DNA from: Anaerolineae bacterium CG2_30_58_95 | Lineage (GTDB): Bacteria; Chloroflexota; Anaerolineae; Anaerolineales; Villigracilaceae | DNA length: 5,320 nucleotides | Assembly: GCA_001872165.1 (NCBI GenBank) | Contig: MNXK01000043.1 | Span: forward strand, 1 to 5,320 | Direction: 5' to 3' | Shown: piece by piece, positions 1-4,903 of the stretch | Numbering within the stretch: position 1 is the stretch's first letter | Layout of the letters: each line of letters begins with the position of its first letter | Notes under the pieces: generated by a model | Told to the model about the DNA's origin: nothing | The model's input: the letters and a program-made list of their open reading frames with translations, nothing else | Database searches by the model: none | Position numbers and translations under genes: made by a program

Positions 1-109
1 CGCTTTCTTCTTACAAGGTGAACTGGTGGAATACGCCGAAGGGAAAGAGATATTTACTCACCCGAAGAATAAGCGCACGGAAGATTACGTTGAGGGAAGG
101 TTTGGTTAA
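1..109 (+). CDS. pstB: Phosphate ABC transporter ATP-binding protein PstB, C-terminal end (partial)
   Basis: Only the last 35 codons are present, read in frame from base 2 to the TAA at 107-109. They show the typical tail of PstB, the cytoplasmic ATPase that powers the PstSCAB high-affinity phosphate importer: GELVEY, then an IFTHP segment, then [12 protein letters not shown] at the very end. This tail lies after the Walker B and H-loop regions, which are outside the window, so no catalytic residue can be inspected. The next gene is phoU, 35 bp downstream on the same strand, which is the classic pst operon order and strongly supports the call. The fragment is short, so the name rests on the tail signature plus this context. 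Confidence 0.88.
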   Translation, partial: AFFLQGELVEYAEGKEIFTHPKNKRTEDYVEGRFG

Positions 110-135
110 TTCATCAATCGGGATACCGAAGAAAC

Positions 136-140
136 GAGGT
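136..140 (+). promoter_or_regulatory. Ribosome binding site of phoU
   Basis: GAGGT lies 4-5 nt before the ATG at 145. It supports that ATG as the phoU start in the 35-bp gap after pstB. Confidence 0.6.
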
Positions 141-144
141 ACTT

Positions 145-828
145 ATGCTTCGCAAAACCTTTGAAAATGACATTCAGCAGCTCAAGGATGAACTCCTTCT
201 GCTGGGCAGCATGGTCGAACAGCAGACCCTGGATGCAGTGGAGGCGTTGAAGAAGCGTGACCTGGATGCGGCGCGCCGCGTTTACGCTAGCGATGCCAAA
301 ATCAATGAAAAACGCTTCGCCATCGAGAACCAGGTCATGATCCTGATCGCCACGCAGCAGCCGATGGCGCACGACCTGCGCCTGCTGGCGTCCATCCTCG
401 AGGTGAGTGCTGAATTGGAGCGCATGGGCGATTATGCCAAGGGCATGGCTACGGTCAACATCCGCATGGGCGATGAGCCGCTCCTCAAGCCGCTGATTGA
501 TATCCCTCGTATGGCCCAAATCGCTTCCAGCATGCTCCACCGGGCGTTGACGGCCTTCGTCAACGAGGATGCCGAGACCGCAAAAGCGATCCCGGAGGAA
601 GATGACGAGGTTGATGGTCTGTATAACCAGGTTTATCGTGAGCTGATGACTTTCGTCATGTCTGACCCGCGTACCATTGACCGCGCCAACTACCTGCTTT
701 GGGCCGCACACAACCTGGAGCGCATGGCCGACCGCGTGACGAACATCTGCGAACGGACGGTCTACATTGCCACTGGCGAGATGGCTGAGATGGATGTCAG
801 TGATGACGAGATAAAAACCGGAGTATAA
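145..828 (+). CDS. phoU: Phosphate signalling protein PhoU
   Basis: A 227-residue protein of the normal PhoU length (about 215-240). PhoU is a cytoplasmic helical protein that links the Pst transporter to the phosphate-sensing histidine kinase and restrains phosphate uptake when phosphate is plentiful. The sequence shows the expected internal duplication of two three-helix bundles. Each half carries the metal-binding ExxxD motif: E92-R-M-G-D96 in LERMGDYA and E192-R-M-A-D196 in LERMADRV, exactly 100 residues apart. The N-terminus (LRKTFENDIQQLKDEL) and the QQPMAHDLRLL segment at about 71-81 are also typical. The ATG at 145 has a GAGGT ribosome site, and pstB ends 35 bp upstream, so the two are probably co-transcribed. 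No kinase or regulator gene follows; the next structure is an intrinsic terminator about 100 bp downstream. The TAA stop is part of a perfect TATAAT hexamer (see the promoter entry). Confidence 0.95.
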   Translation: MLRKTFENDIQQLKDELLLLGSMVEQQTLDAVEALKKRDLDAARRVYASDAKINEKRFAIENQVMILIATQQPMAHDLRLLASILEVSAELERMGDYAKGMATVNIRMGDEPLLKPLIDIPRMAQIASSMLHRALTAFVNEDAETAKAIPEEDDEVDGLYNQVYRELMTFVMSDPRTIDRANYLLWAAHNLERMADRVTNICERTVYIATGEMAEMDVSDDEIKTGV

Positions 829-829
829 T
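801..829 (+). promoter_or_regulatory. Candidate promoter overlapping the phoU stop codon
   Basis: A perfect -10 hexamer TATAAT occupies 824-829 and includes the phoU stop codon. The -35 side is weak: TGATGA at 801-806 has 17-bp spacing but only 2 of 6 matches, and ATGACG at 803-808 has 4 of 6 matches but 15-bp spacing. If used, transcription would begin near 836 and run into the terminator at 932-958. The hexamer could be chance in an A/T-rich gene end. Confidence 0.3.
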
Positions 830-835
830 CCCTGT

Positions 836-958
836 CATGGAACTTTTTCTTTCGCCGATAAGCATATCCCTGCGAGACCGACCCATGCGCCGGGCGGGTT
901 TGCTTTGAGCAAACGCGGTTTGTACAATGCGACGCTCCCCGGTGTGGGGAGCGTTTTT
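836..958 (+). ncRNA. Possible small RNA or processed 3' UTR downstream of phoU
   Basis: This spacer has no credible reading frame. A transcript from the TATAAT at 824-829 would be about 120 nt and end exactly at a strong intrinsic terminator. It contains a 6-bp hairpin, GTTTGC (898-903) with GCAAAC (909-914), loop TTTGA, and a possible ACCC/GGGT pairing (881-884 with 896-899). No known RNA family is recognised: it lacks the SRP tetraloop and asymmetric loop, and it does not resemble 6S, tmRNA or a riboswitch I know. It could equally be the untranslated tail of the pst-phoU message. Confidence 0.25.
932..958 (+). terminator. Intrinsic terminator
   Basis: A perfect 9-bp GC-rich stem, ACGCTCCCC (932-940) with GGGGAGCGT (946-954), loop GGTGT, is followed by a T-rich run (954-958, then GTT). 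On the + strand it ends transcription coming from pstB-phoU or from the candidate small RNA. On the - strand the hairpin has no following T-run, so it should not end the nad operon transcript. Confidence 0.85.
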
Positions 959-962
959 GTTC

Positions 963-1055
963 GGGCCAGTAGCTCAATGGTGAGAGCAGCATCCTTATAA
1001 GGTGTATGGTGCCGGTTCCCTAAAGGGTGCTGCGCGACGACTCCGGCCTGGCCTA
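963..1055 (+). tRNA. tRNA-Ile (anticodon UAU) with a 20-nt T-loop insertion; possibly a pseudo-tRNA
   Basis: A cloverleaf can be drawn by hand. Acceptor stem: GGGCCAG (963-969) with CTGGCCT (1048-1054), discriminator A1055. D-arm: GCTC/GAGC (972-975, 984-987) with the invariant GG in an AATGGTGA loop. Anticodon arm: GCATC (989-993) with GGTGT (1001-1005), loop CTTATAA, so the anticodon is TAT (996-998), reading AUA. Variable loop: 5 nt. T-stem: GCCGG (1011-1015) with CCGGC (1043-1047). The T-loop is 27 nt rather than 7; removing 1019-1038 leaves TTCGACT, a perfect TTCRANY loop. The 3' CCA is not encoded. The gene starts 4 nt after a terminator and ends 11 bp before the convergent nadB stop. 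The intact stems argue for constraint, but the insertion and two G-U pairs in the anticodon stem leave open that it is a decayed gene. Confidence 0.6.
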
Positions 1056-1066
1056 CTTTGTTGCCT

Positions 1067-2671
1067 TTACAACAACCTATCTCCCACCTGGACCGCGTCC
1101 TGCCGGAAGTGGCAGCCGCGGGACTGGCGGTTATGCTGCGCGGCCTGGGCCACGATCAAAGCCACCTCGACGGCGTTGCGCAGGCCGATCAGACCGTCGC
1201 TCAACTTGGTCGTCCGGTAGAAGGTTTCGATCTCGTTCTGCATGTGACGCAGTTCGCGGATGGCGCGCGATAGGCGCTCACTGCTGCGCACCAATCCAAC
1301 GTAATGCCACATGATGTTTTGGATCGTCTGCATATCGCCCTGGATGAGCGCCGGGTCAGAGTCGGCCGTCAGGCCGCTCTCATCCCAGGGCGGTACCTCC
1401 GCACGGCTGGGAACAACATCCGCCGTCCTCCGGTCGAGCGTTTTGACAATATACTGCGCGGTGCGGTGACCCCATACCAGCCCCTCAAGCAAGGAGGTCG
1501 AACCCAGCCGGTTTGCCCCGTGCAGGCCGGTGCAACTGACCTCGCCGATGGCATACAGATTCCCGATGCTGGTACGACCCCATTCGTCCACGGCCACACC
1601 GCCGCAGGAATAATGTGCTGCTGGAATGACCGGGATCGGTTCCTGGGTGATGTCAAGCCCACCCTTTCGGCAGGTAGCGTAGATGTTCGGGAAGCGTGCC
1701 CGGATCCTTTCAGCGGGCTGGTGTGAGGCAATATCCAGGAGAACGTGGGAGTAGCCATGTGTTTCCATCTGATGATGGATGGCGCGTGCGACCACGTCGC
1801 GCGGCGCCAGGTCTTTCCATTCTGGGGAATAATCGGCCATGAAGGCGCGCCCCTCGGGCGTGAGCAGCACACCGCCCTCGCCGCGCACCGCCTCGCTGAT
1901 CAGGAAACCTTCTGCACCGGGGACGGCCAGTGCGGTGGGATGGAATTGGACGTATTCGGCGTTGATGATGCGCGTCCCGGCCCGCGCGGCCATCGCCAGG
2001 CCATCCCCGCGCGCGCCGGGCGGGTTGGTCGTGTTGCGATAGATGCGCCCCAGCCCGCCGGTTGCCAGCACAACGGCTGCGGTAAGAACACGATGGATGG
2101 TCCTACCTTGCCGGTCGAAAACGTACGCGCCGTGACAGGTGATCGGCTGGTAGGCCGCTAATGAGTCGCGCGAGTGATGCGGAAAGGTAATGAGGTCTAC
2201 GGCGGTCAGGTTCTTCGCCAGCCGCACGTTGGGATATTGCTCCAGCGCGGCAATCAGGCCCTCGATGATGACCTTGCCGGTGATATCGCCGACGTGGGCG
2301 ATGCGTCGCCGCGAGTGGGCTGCTTCCTGGCCCCAGGCGATCTGCCCGTCCGGATCGCGGTCGAATTTGACGCCCGCCGTCTCGACCAAGATCTTTCTTA
2401 GCAGAGGTGGACCTTCTCGGGCCAGGATGCGAGCAGCTTTCGGCAAGCTGGCCCCCGCGCCTGCGGCCAGGATGTCGGCGACGAGGAGTTCTGCTTTATC
2501 GTCCGGCCCGCGGCCGATGATCCCGCCCTGGGCGTAGCGCGTGTTCGATTCACACGGATCTGGATCGCGTGTGATCAGGGTAATATCCAGCCTGGGGTTC
2601 TGAGCCAGGCTCAAGGCGGTGGTCGCACCGGCGATTCCACTGCCGATGATGAGTACGTCAGGTTGTGACAT
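1067..2671 (-). CDS. nadB: L-aspartate oxidase NadB
   Basis: A 534-residue FAD flavoprotein, close to the usual 530-540. NadB oxidises L-aspartate to iminoaspartate, the first step of bacterial de novo NAD synthesis, and hands it to NadA. The N-terminal Rossmann FAD motif is G10-S-G-I-A-G15, followed by the family signature SNTRYAQGGI at 42-51. Catalytic residues align with those known for the E. coli enzyme: H244 in QFHPTAL, R291 in APRDVV, H353 in AAHYSCGG, and E116 in the GQEAAHS segment. The second FAD region, YAIGEVSCTGLHGANRLGSTSLLEGLVWG, spans 373-401. The helical C-terminal domain ends with SRGCHF at 517-522, then only 12 more residues, a little shorter than in E. coli. The ATG at 2671 has a good ribosome site. 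It is the last gene of the nadC-nadA-nadB operon, 66 bp after nadA, with a palindrome in the gap. Confidence 0.97.
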   Translation of the reverse strand: MSQPDVLIIGSGIAGATTALSLAQNPRLDITLITRDPDPCESNTRYAQGGIIGRGPDDKAELLVADILAAGAGASLPKAARILAREGPPLLRKILVETAGVKFDRDPDGQIAWGQEAAHSRRRIAHVGDITGKVIIEGLIAALEQYPNVRLAKNLTAVDLITFPHHSRDSLAAYQPITCHGAYVFDRQGRTIHRVLTAAVVLATGGLGRIYRNTTNPPGARGDGLAMAARAGTRIINAEYVQFHPTALAVPGAEGFLISEAVRGEGGVLLTPEGRAFMADYSPEWKDLAPRDVVARAIHHQMETHGYSHVLLDIASHQPAERIRARFPNIYATCRKGGLDITQEPIPVIPAAHYSCGGVAVDEWGRTSIGNLYAIGEVSCTGLHGANRLGSTSLLEGLVWGHRTAQYIVKTLDRRTADVVPSRAEVPPWDESGLTADSDPALIQGDMQTIQNIMWHYVGLVRSSERLSRAIRELRHMQNEIETFYRTTKLSDGLIGLRNAVEVALIVAQAAQHNRQSRGCHFRQDAVQVGDRLL

Positions 2672-2674
2672 TGA

Positions 2675-2682
2675 CTTCCTTT
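2675..2682 (-). promoter_or_regulatory. Ribosome binding site of nadB
   Basis: On the - strand AAAGGAAG precedes the ATG with 5 nt between AAGGA and the start codon. It begins one base after the large nadA-nadB hairpin ends, so folding of that hairpin could affect access to it. Confidence 0.6.
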
Positions 2683-2683
2683 C

Positions 2684-2734
2684 CCCTCACCCCTTGCCCC
2701 TCTCCCAAAATGGGAGAGGGGTTGGGGGTGAGGG
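2684..2734. repeat. REP-like palindromic repeat between nadA and nadB
   Basis: Two arms of 24 bases pair around an AAA loop (2708-2710). The inner stem is perfect for 11 bp (CCCCTCTCCCA with TGGGAGAGGGG), followed by a short ttg/ttg interruption with one mismatch, then another 11 perfect bp (CCCCTCACCCC with GGGGTGAGGG and flanking pair). Translated, such elements give the familiar spurious peptide LTPNPSP, seen in many bacteria with this dispersed C/T-rich repeat. It lies 3 bp after the nadA stop and 1 bp before the nadB ribosome site. No T-run follows on the - strand, so it is not a terminator; a role in message stability or differential expression of nadB is possible but unproven. Confidence 0.85.
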
Positions 2735-2737
2735 TGT

Positions 2738-3823
2738 CTACCCAATCGCGATCATACGTTCCACGGCCTGATAGGCGCGTTGACGGATCTCTTCTGGCAC
2801 TTCGATGATATAGCGATCGAGCTTGAGGGCGTCGAGGGTATCCTCGAGGGTGATCTGGTTCATGTGCGGGCAGCGGACGCTGCATAGGCGCAGCATCTCC
2901 TTATCCGGATTGGCGGCCGCGATGTTATCGCCCATGGCGCACTCGGTCAGCAGGAGGTACTGGGGCGCCTTGCTCTGCTCCACGTAGCGGATCATGGCGC
3001 CCGTGCTGCCGGAGAAATCCGAGGCCGCCACCACCTCTGGGCTGCACTCCGGGTGTGCCAGGATGACCACCTCTGGGAATTGCTGGCGCACGGCCTTGAT
3101 ATCTTTCACCGTAAATTTCTCGTGCACCTCGCAGCGGCCGCGCCAGCCGATCATGGTTTTACCGCGAAGACCGCTAAGGTCGCTAAGATTTAATTCTTCT
3201 TCTTCCTTCGCGTTCTTAGCGTGCTTTGCGGTAGAGTTTATTTCGGGGAAGATGATATTCCAGCCCAGTTCGCGCGCCACGTTTCCGCCCAGGTACTCGT
3301 CTGGTAGGAAGATGACCCTGTCGCTCTTGAGTGACTGCACCACCGCGATGGCATTGGACGATGTGCAACAGATGTCGCTCTCCGCTTTGACATCCGCGTA
3401 GGTATTGACATAACTCACCACCGGCACGCCGGGGAACTTCCGCTTGAGCGCGCGCACGTCCGCGGCGGTGATGCTGGCTGCCAATGAGCAGCCCGCCTTT
3501 TCGGAGGGCAGGAGCACCGTCTTGGTCGGGTTCAGTATCTTGGCCGTCTCGGCCATGAATTTCACGCCGCAGAAGACGATGATGTCCTTATTCGTCTGCG
3601 CCGCCTTGCGGCTGAGTTCCAGCGAGTCGCCGACGAAATCGGGGATCGAGTAATACAGCGCCGGTTCCATGTAATTGTGCCCCAGGATCACGGCGTTCTT
3701 CTCACGCTTCAGTTCGAGGATTTCCGCGGCCAGCCCGGCCTTGTAACGCAGCTCTACATCCGGCACCACCTTTTCGAGTTTCGCCCGCATTTTGTCGTAC
3801 ATGGTTTGGGTTTGTTGATTCAT
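2738..3823 (-). CDS. nadA: Quinolinate synthase NadA, with a palindromic repeat in its reading frame
   Basis: A 361-residue cytoplasmic [4Fe-4S] enzyme that condenses iminoaspartate from NadB with dihydroxyacetone phosphate to form quinolinate. The three expected cluster cysteines are visible: C112 (KAGCSLA), C231 (GRCEVHEKF) and C318 (RCPHMNQIT). Their spacing resembles the long Bacillus-type family (C110, C230, C320 in B. subtilis) rather than E. coli (C113, C200, C297). Other hallmarks are LGHNYMEPA at 47-55, HPEC at 257-260 and the DFSGSTGAM segment at 269-277. Residues about 198-222, rich in Ala, Lys and Glu, are encoded by a DNA palindrome. I place the start at ATG 3823 because AAAGGTG lies 6 nt before it; an in-frame ATG at 3853 falls in an intergenic repeat with no ribosome site. 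It is the middle gene of the nad operon, 101 bp after nadC. Confidence 0.96.
   Translation of the reverse strand: MNQQTQTMYDKMRAKLEKVVPDVELRYKAGLAAEILELKREKNAVILGHNYMEPALYYSIPDFVGDSLELSRKAAQTNKDIIVFCGVKFMAETAKILNPTKTVLLPSEKAGCSLAASITAADVRALKRKFPGVPVVSYVNTYADVKAESDICCTSSNAIAVVQSLKSDRVIFLPDEYLGGNVARELGWNIIFPEINSTAKHAKNAKEEEELNLSDLSGLRGKTMIGWRGRCEVHEKFTVKDIKAVRQQFPEVVILAHPECSPEVVAASDFSGSTGAMIRYVEQSKAPQYLLLTECAMGDNIAAANPDKEMLRLCSVRCPHMNQITLEDTLDALKLDRYIIEVPEEIRQRAYQAVERMIAIG
3160..3233. repeat. Imperfect palindromic element inside nadA
   Basis: The left arm 3160-3187 pairs with the right arm 3206-3233. TACCGCGAAG pairs with CTTTGCGGTA (one G-U), then CGCTAAG with CTTAGCG after a 2-base mismatch, then CGC with GCG, then AAG with CTT. 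The loop holds four TTC triplets (3194-3205). The left arm repeats CGCTAAG with a 9-bp period (3172 and 3181). Sequences of this type (CCGCGAAGACGCTAAG and its complement) are known to me as dispersed intergenic repeats in several bacterial phyla. Here it is translated without a stop as NadA residues about 198-222 (TAKHAKNAKEEEE, then LNLSDLSGLRGK). Confidence 0.75.
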
Positions 3824-3829
3824 TATGTT

Positions 3830-3836
3830 CACCTTT
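3830..3836 (-). promoter_or_regulatory. Ribosome binding site of nadA; decides the start
   Basis: On the - strand AAAGGTG is followed by a 6-nt spacer and ATG at 3823. This favours 3823 over the upstream in-frame ATG at 3853, which lies in a repeat and would add ten residues not expected in NadA. Confidence 0.7.
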
Positions 3837-3841
3837 GTGGG

Positions 3842-3918
3842 GCGGAATGGCATTCCGCCGAATCACTGATTGCGGAATGGCATTCCGCCGAATCACTGAT
3901 TGCGGGATACCATCCCGC
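3842..3918. repeat. Tandem 30-bp palindrome-containing repeats between nadC and nadA
   Basis: Two identical 30-bp units, 3842-3871 and 3872-3901, are directly joined. Each begins with a short palindrome (GCGGAATG, G, CATTCCGC) and ends with a linker (CGAATCACTGATT). A third, diverged copy has only the palindrome, GCGGGAT-ACC-ATCCCGC (3902-3918). In the third copy the sequence differs but base pairing is kept on both sides, which suggests the hairpin itself is conserved. The array fills most of the 101-bp gap between nadC and nadA and ends about 6 bp from the nadA ribosome site. No terminator-like T-run is present. Confidence 0.85.
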
Positions 3919-3924
3919 ACCACA

Positions 3925-4779
3925 TCATTTTATGTAATCAAAACTCACATCGAACACCCTGGCCGAATGCGTCAGCGCGCCAATCGAGATGAAATCCACG
4001 CCGGTTTCGGCAATCTTGCGGACGTTCTCCAGCGTGACGTTGCCCGAGGCTTCGAGCTTTGCGCGGCCATTCGTTATCCTGACTACCTCGGACATCATTT
4101 CCGTTGACATATTATCGAGCAGGATGCGTTCGACGCCCAGCTCGAGCGCGGCGCGAACGTCTTCCAGCGTGCGCGCCTCGACTTCGACCTGCAAGCCGTT
4201 CCCCGCGCCGCGTGCCCGGCTGACGGCCTCCGCCAGCGAACCGGCGAAGTCAATGTGGTTATCTTTGATGAGAATCATATCATACAGGCCGACGCGATGG
4301 TTTTGCCCGCCGCCGCGCTGCACGGCCAGCTTGTCCACCAGGCGCAGACCGGGCGCGGTCTTGCGCGTGTCGAGGATGACCGCCCGCGTCCCGGCGACGG
4401 CTTCCACGAACTGGCGCGTCAGCGTGGCAATGCCGGACATGCGCCCCAGGAAATTGAGCGCGGTACGTTCGGCGGTCAGCAAGGCGCGCGCCGGCCCGGA
4501 GAGATGCGCCAGCACCTGACGGTTTTCCACGCGCGCCCCCTCCGCGACGCGCGCCAGGAATTCGACGCGCCGGTCGAGCAGGGAAAAGGTCGCCGCGGCC
4601 ACGTCCAGCCCGGCGACAATCCCCTCCTGCTTGGCGATGATGCGCCCAGACATCGTCGCCTCGGGCGGCACGATGCTGTTCGTGGTCGCGTCGCCTGCGC
4701 CGATGTCCTCGGCGAGGGCGGCGCGGATGGCGGCCAGGATTGCTTCAGGCAGTGTTCTGCTGGTCACTTCTGTGTTCAT
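3925..4779 (-). CDS. nadC: Nicotinate-nucleotide pyrophosphorylase (quinolinate phosphoribosyltransferase) NadC
   Basis: A 284-residue cytoplasmic enzyme of normal family length. It joins quinolinate to PRPP, releasing CO2 and pyrophosphate, to give nicotinate mononucleotide, the third step of de novo NAD synthesis. Substrate-binding signatures are in order: ERTALNFLGRMSGIATLT at 104-121, DTRKTAPGLR at 137-146 (R139, K140), GGGQNHR at 156-162 (H161, R162), IKDNHI at 171-176 (K172), EVEARTLEDV at 199-208 (E201), LLDNMS at 220-225 (D222) and EASGNVTLENV at 243-253. The ATG at 4779 is the only available start, because an in-frame stop lies 5 codons upstream. Its ribosome site is poor: GAGAGGT sits 14 nt away, so translation may be inefficient or depend on another signal. 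It is the first gene of the operon, with a strong promoter just upstream. Confidence 0.96.
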   Translation of the reverse strand: MNTEVTSRTLPEAILAAIRAALAEDIGAGDATTNSIVPPEATMSGRIIAKQEGIVAGLDVAAATFSLLDRRVEFLARVAEGARVENRQVLAHLSGPARALLTAERTALNFLGRMSGIATLTRQFVEAVAGTRAVILDTRKTAPGLRLVDKLAVQRGGGQNHRVGLYDMILIKDNHIDFAGSLAEAVSRARGAGNGLQVEVEARTLEDVRAALELGVERILLDNMSTEMMSEVVRITNGRAKLEASGNVTLENVRKIAETGVDFISIGALTHSARVFDVSFDYIK

Positions 4780-4788
4780 AAAACGGGC

Positions 4789-4811
4789 TGTTTACCTCTC
4801 GATTGTGAACA
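4789..4811. promoter_or_regulatory. Candidate operator (inverted repeat) at the nad transcription start
   Basis: TGTTTAC (4789-4795) and GTGAACA (4805-4811) form a 7-bp inverted repeat with one mismatch and a 9-bp spacer, lying just downstream of the nad -10 box and covering the expected start site near 4807. A repressor site here would fit a nad operon. The half-site TGTTTA resembles the enterobacterial NadR box, but the spacing differs and no regulator gene is in view, so the protein is unknown. Confidence 0.3.
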
Positions 4812-4813
4812 TC

Positions 4814-4841
4814 ATTCTAACCGCCCTCTTGCTTTTGTCAA
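4814..4841 (-). promoter_or_regulatory. Sigma70-type promoter of the nadC-nadA-nadB operon
   Basis: On the - strand TTGACA (4841-4836) and TAGAAT (4819-4814) are separated by 16 bp: a perfect -35 and a 5 of 6 -10. The expected start is near 4807, giving a leader of about 27 nt before nadC. It is back to back with the promoter of the + strand gene. Confidence 0.75.
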
Positions 4842-4847
4842 GGGGCG

Positions 4848-4876
4848 TTGAATCGTGAGCAGCTCCGGTGTATACT
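4848..4876 (+). promoter_or_regulatory. Sigma70-type promoter of the ATP-cone gene
   Basis: TTGAAT (4848-4853) and TATACT (4871-4876) are separated by 17 bp, matching the consensus at 4 of 6 and 5 of 6 positions. Transcription would begin near 4883, about 32 nt before the start codon. Its -35 box is only 6 bp from that of the divergent nad promoter. Confidence 0.6.
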
Positions 4877-4903
4877 GTTTGGTCAGAAGGCAAATTCGTT
4901 CTT

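Noticed and set aside
900..928. Promoter for the tRNA: TTGCTT-17-TACAAT
   Set aside because: Only a partial match, and its start would fall inside the terminator stem, so transcripts would probably end before the tRNA. Not excluded, but not supported enough to list.
1019..1038. Group I or group II intron in the tRNA
   Set aside because: Twenty bases is far too short for a self-splicing intron, and no bulge-helix-bulge could be recognised by eye.
963..1055. Class II tRNA (Leu, Ser or Tyr type) with a long variable arm instead of a T-loop insertion
   Set aside because: The variable loop is 5 nt, and no other GGTTCRANNCC-type T-arm exists before the acceptor 3' strand; the T-stem pairs only with the insert placed in the T-loop.
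1058..1075. Hairpin TTGTTG/CAACAA at the nadB stop as the nad operon terminator
   Set aside because: The stem is only 6 bp and A/T-rich, with no T-run on either strand.
1067..2671. Several open frames of 70-170 codons opposite or overlapping nadB, for example 1304-1726 and 1745-2161 on the + strand
   Set aside because: They are shadows of a well-conserved nadB in GC-rich DNA, without ribosome sites or recognisable protein motifs.
2658..2885. Open frame on the - strand across the nadA end and the hairpin
   Set aside because: It reads the palindrome as the well-known spurious LTPNPSP-type peptide and otherwise shadows nadA.
3824..3853. Longer NadA starting at ATG 3853
   Set aside because: That ATG lies in the GGAATGGCATTCC repeat, has no ribosome site, and adds residues unlike NadA; ATG 3823 has a well-placed AAAGGTG.
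3842..3918. Direct repeats of 30 bp that could suggest a CRISPR array
   Set aside because: The units are joined directly without unique spacers, there are only two full copies, and no cas gene is present.
4867..4881. NrdR box near the -10 of the ATP-cone gene (GTGTATAC region)
   Set aside because: It has a small palindrome but not the 16-bp NrdR pattern, and the usual paired second box is missing.
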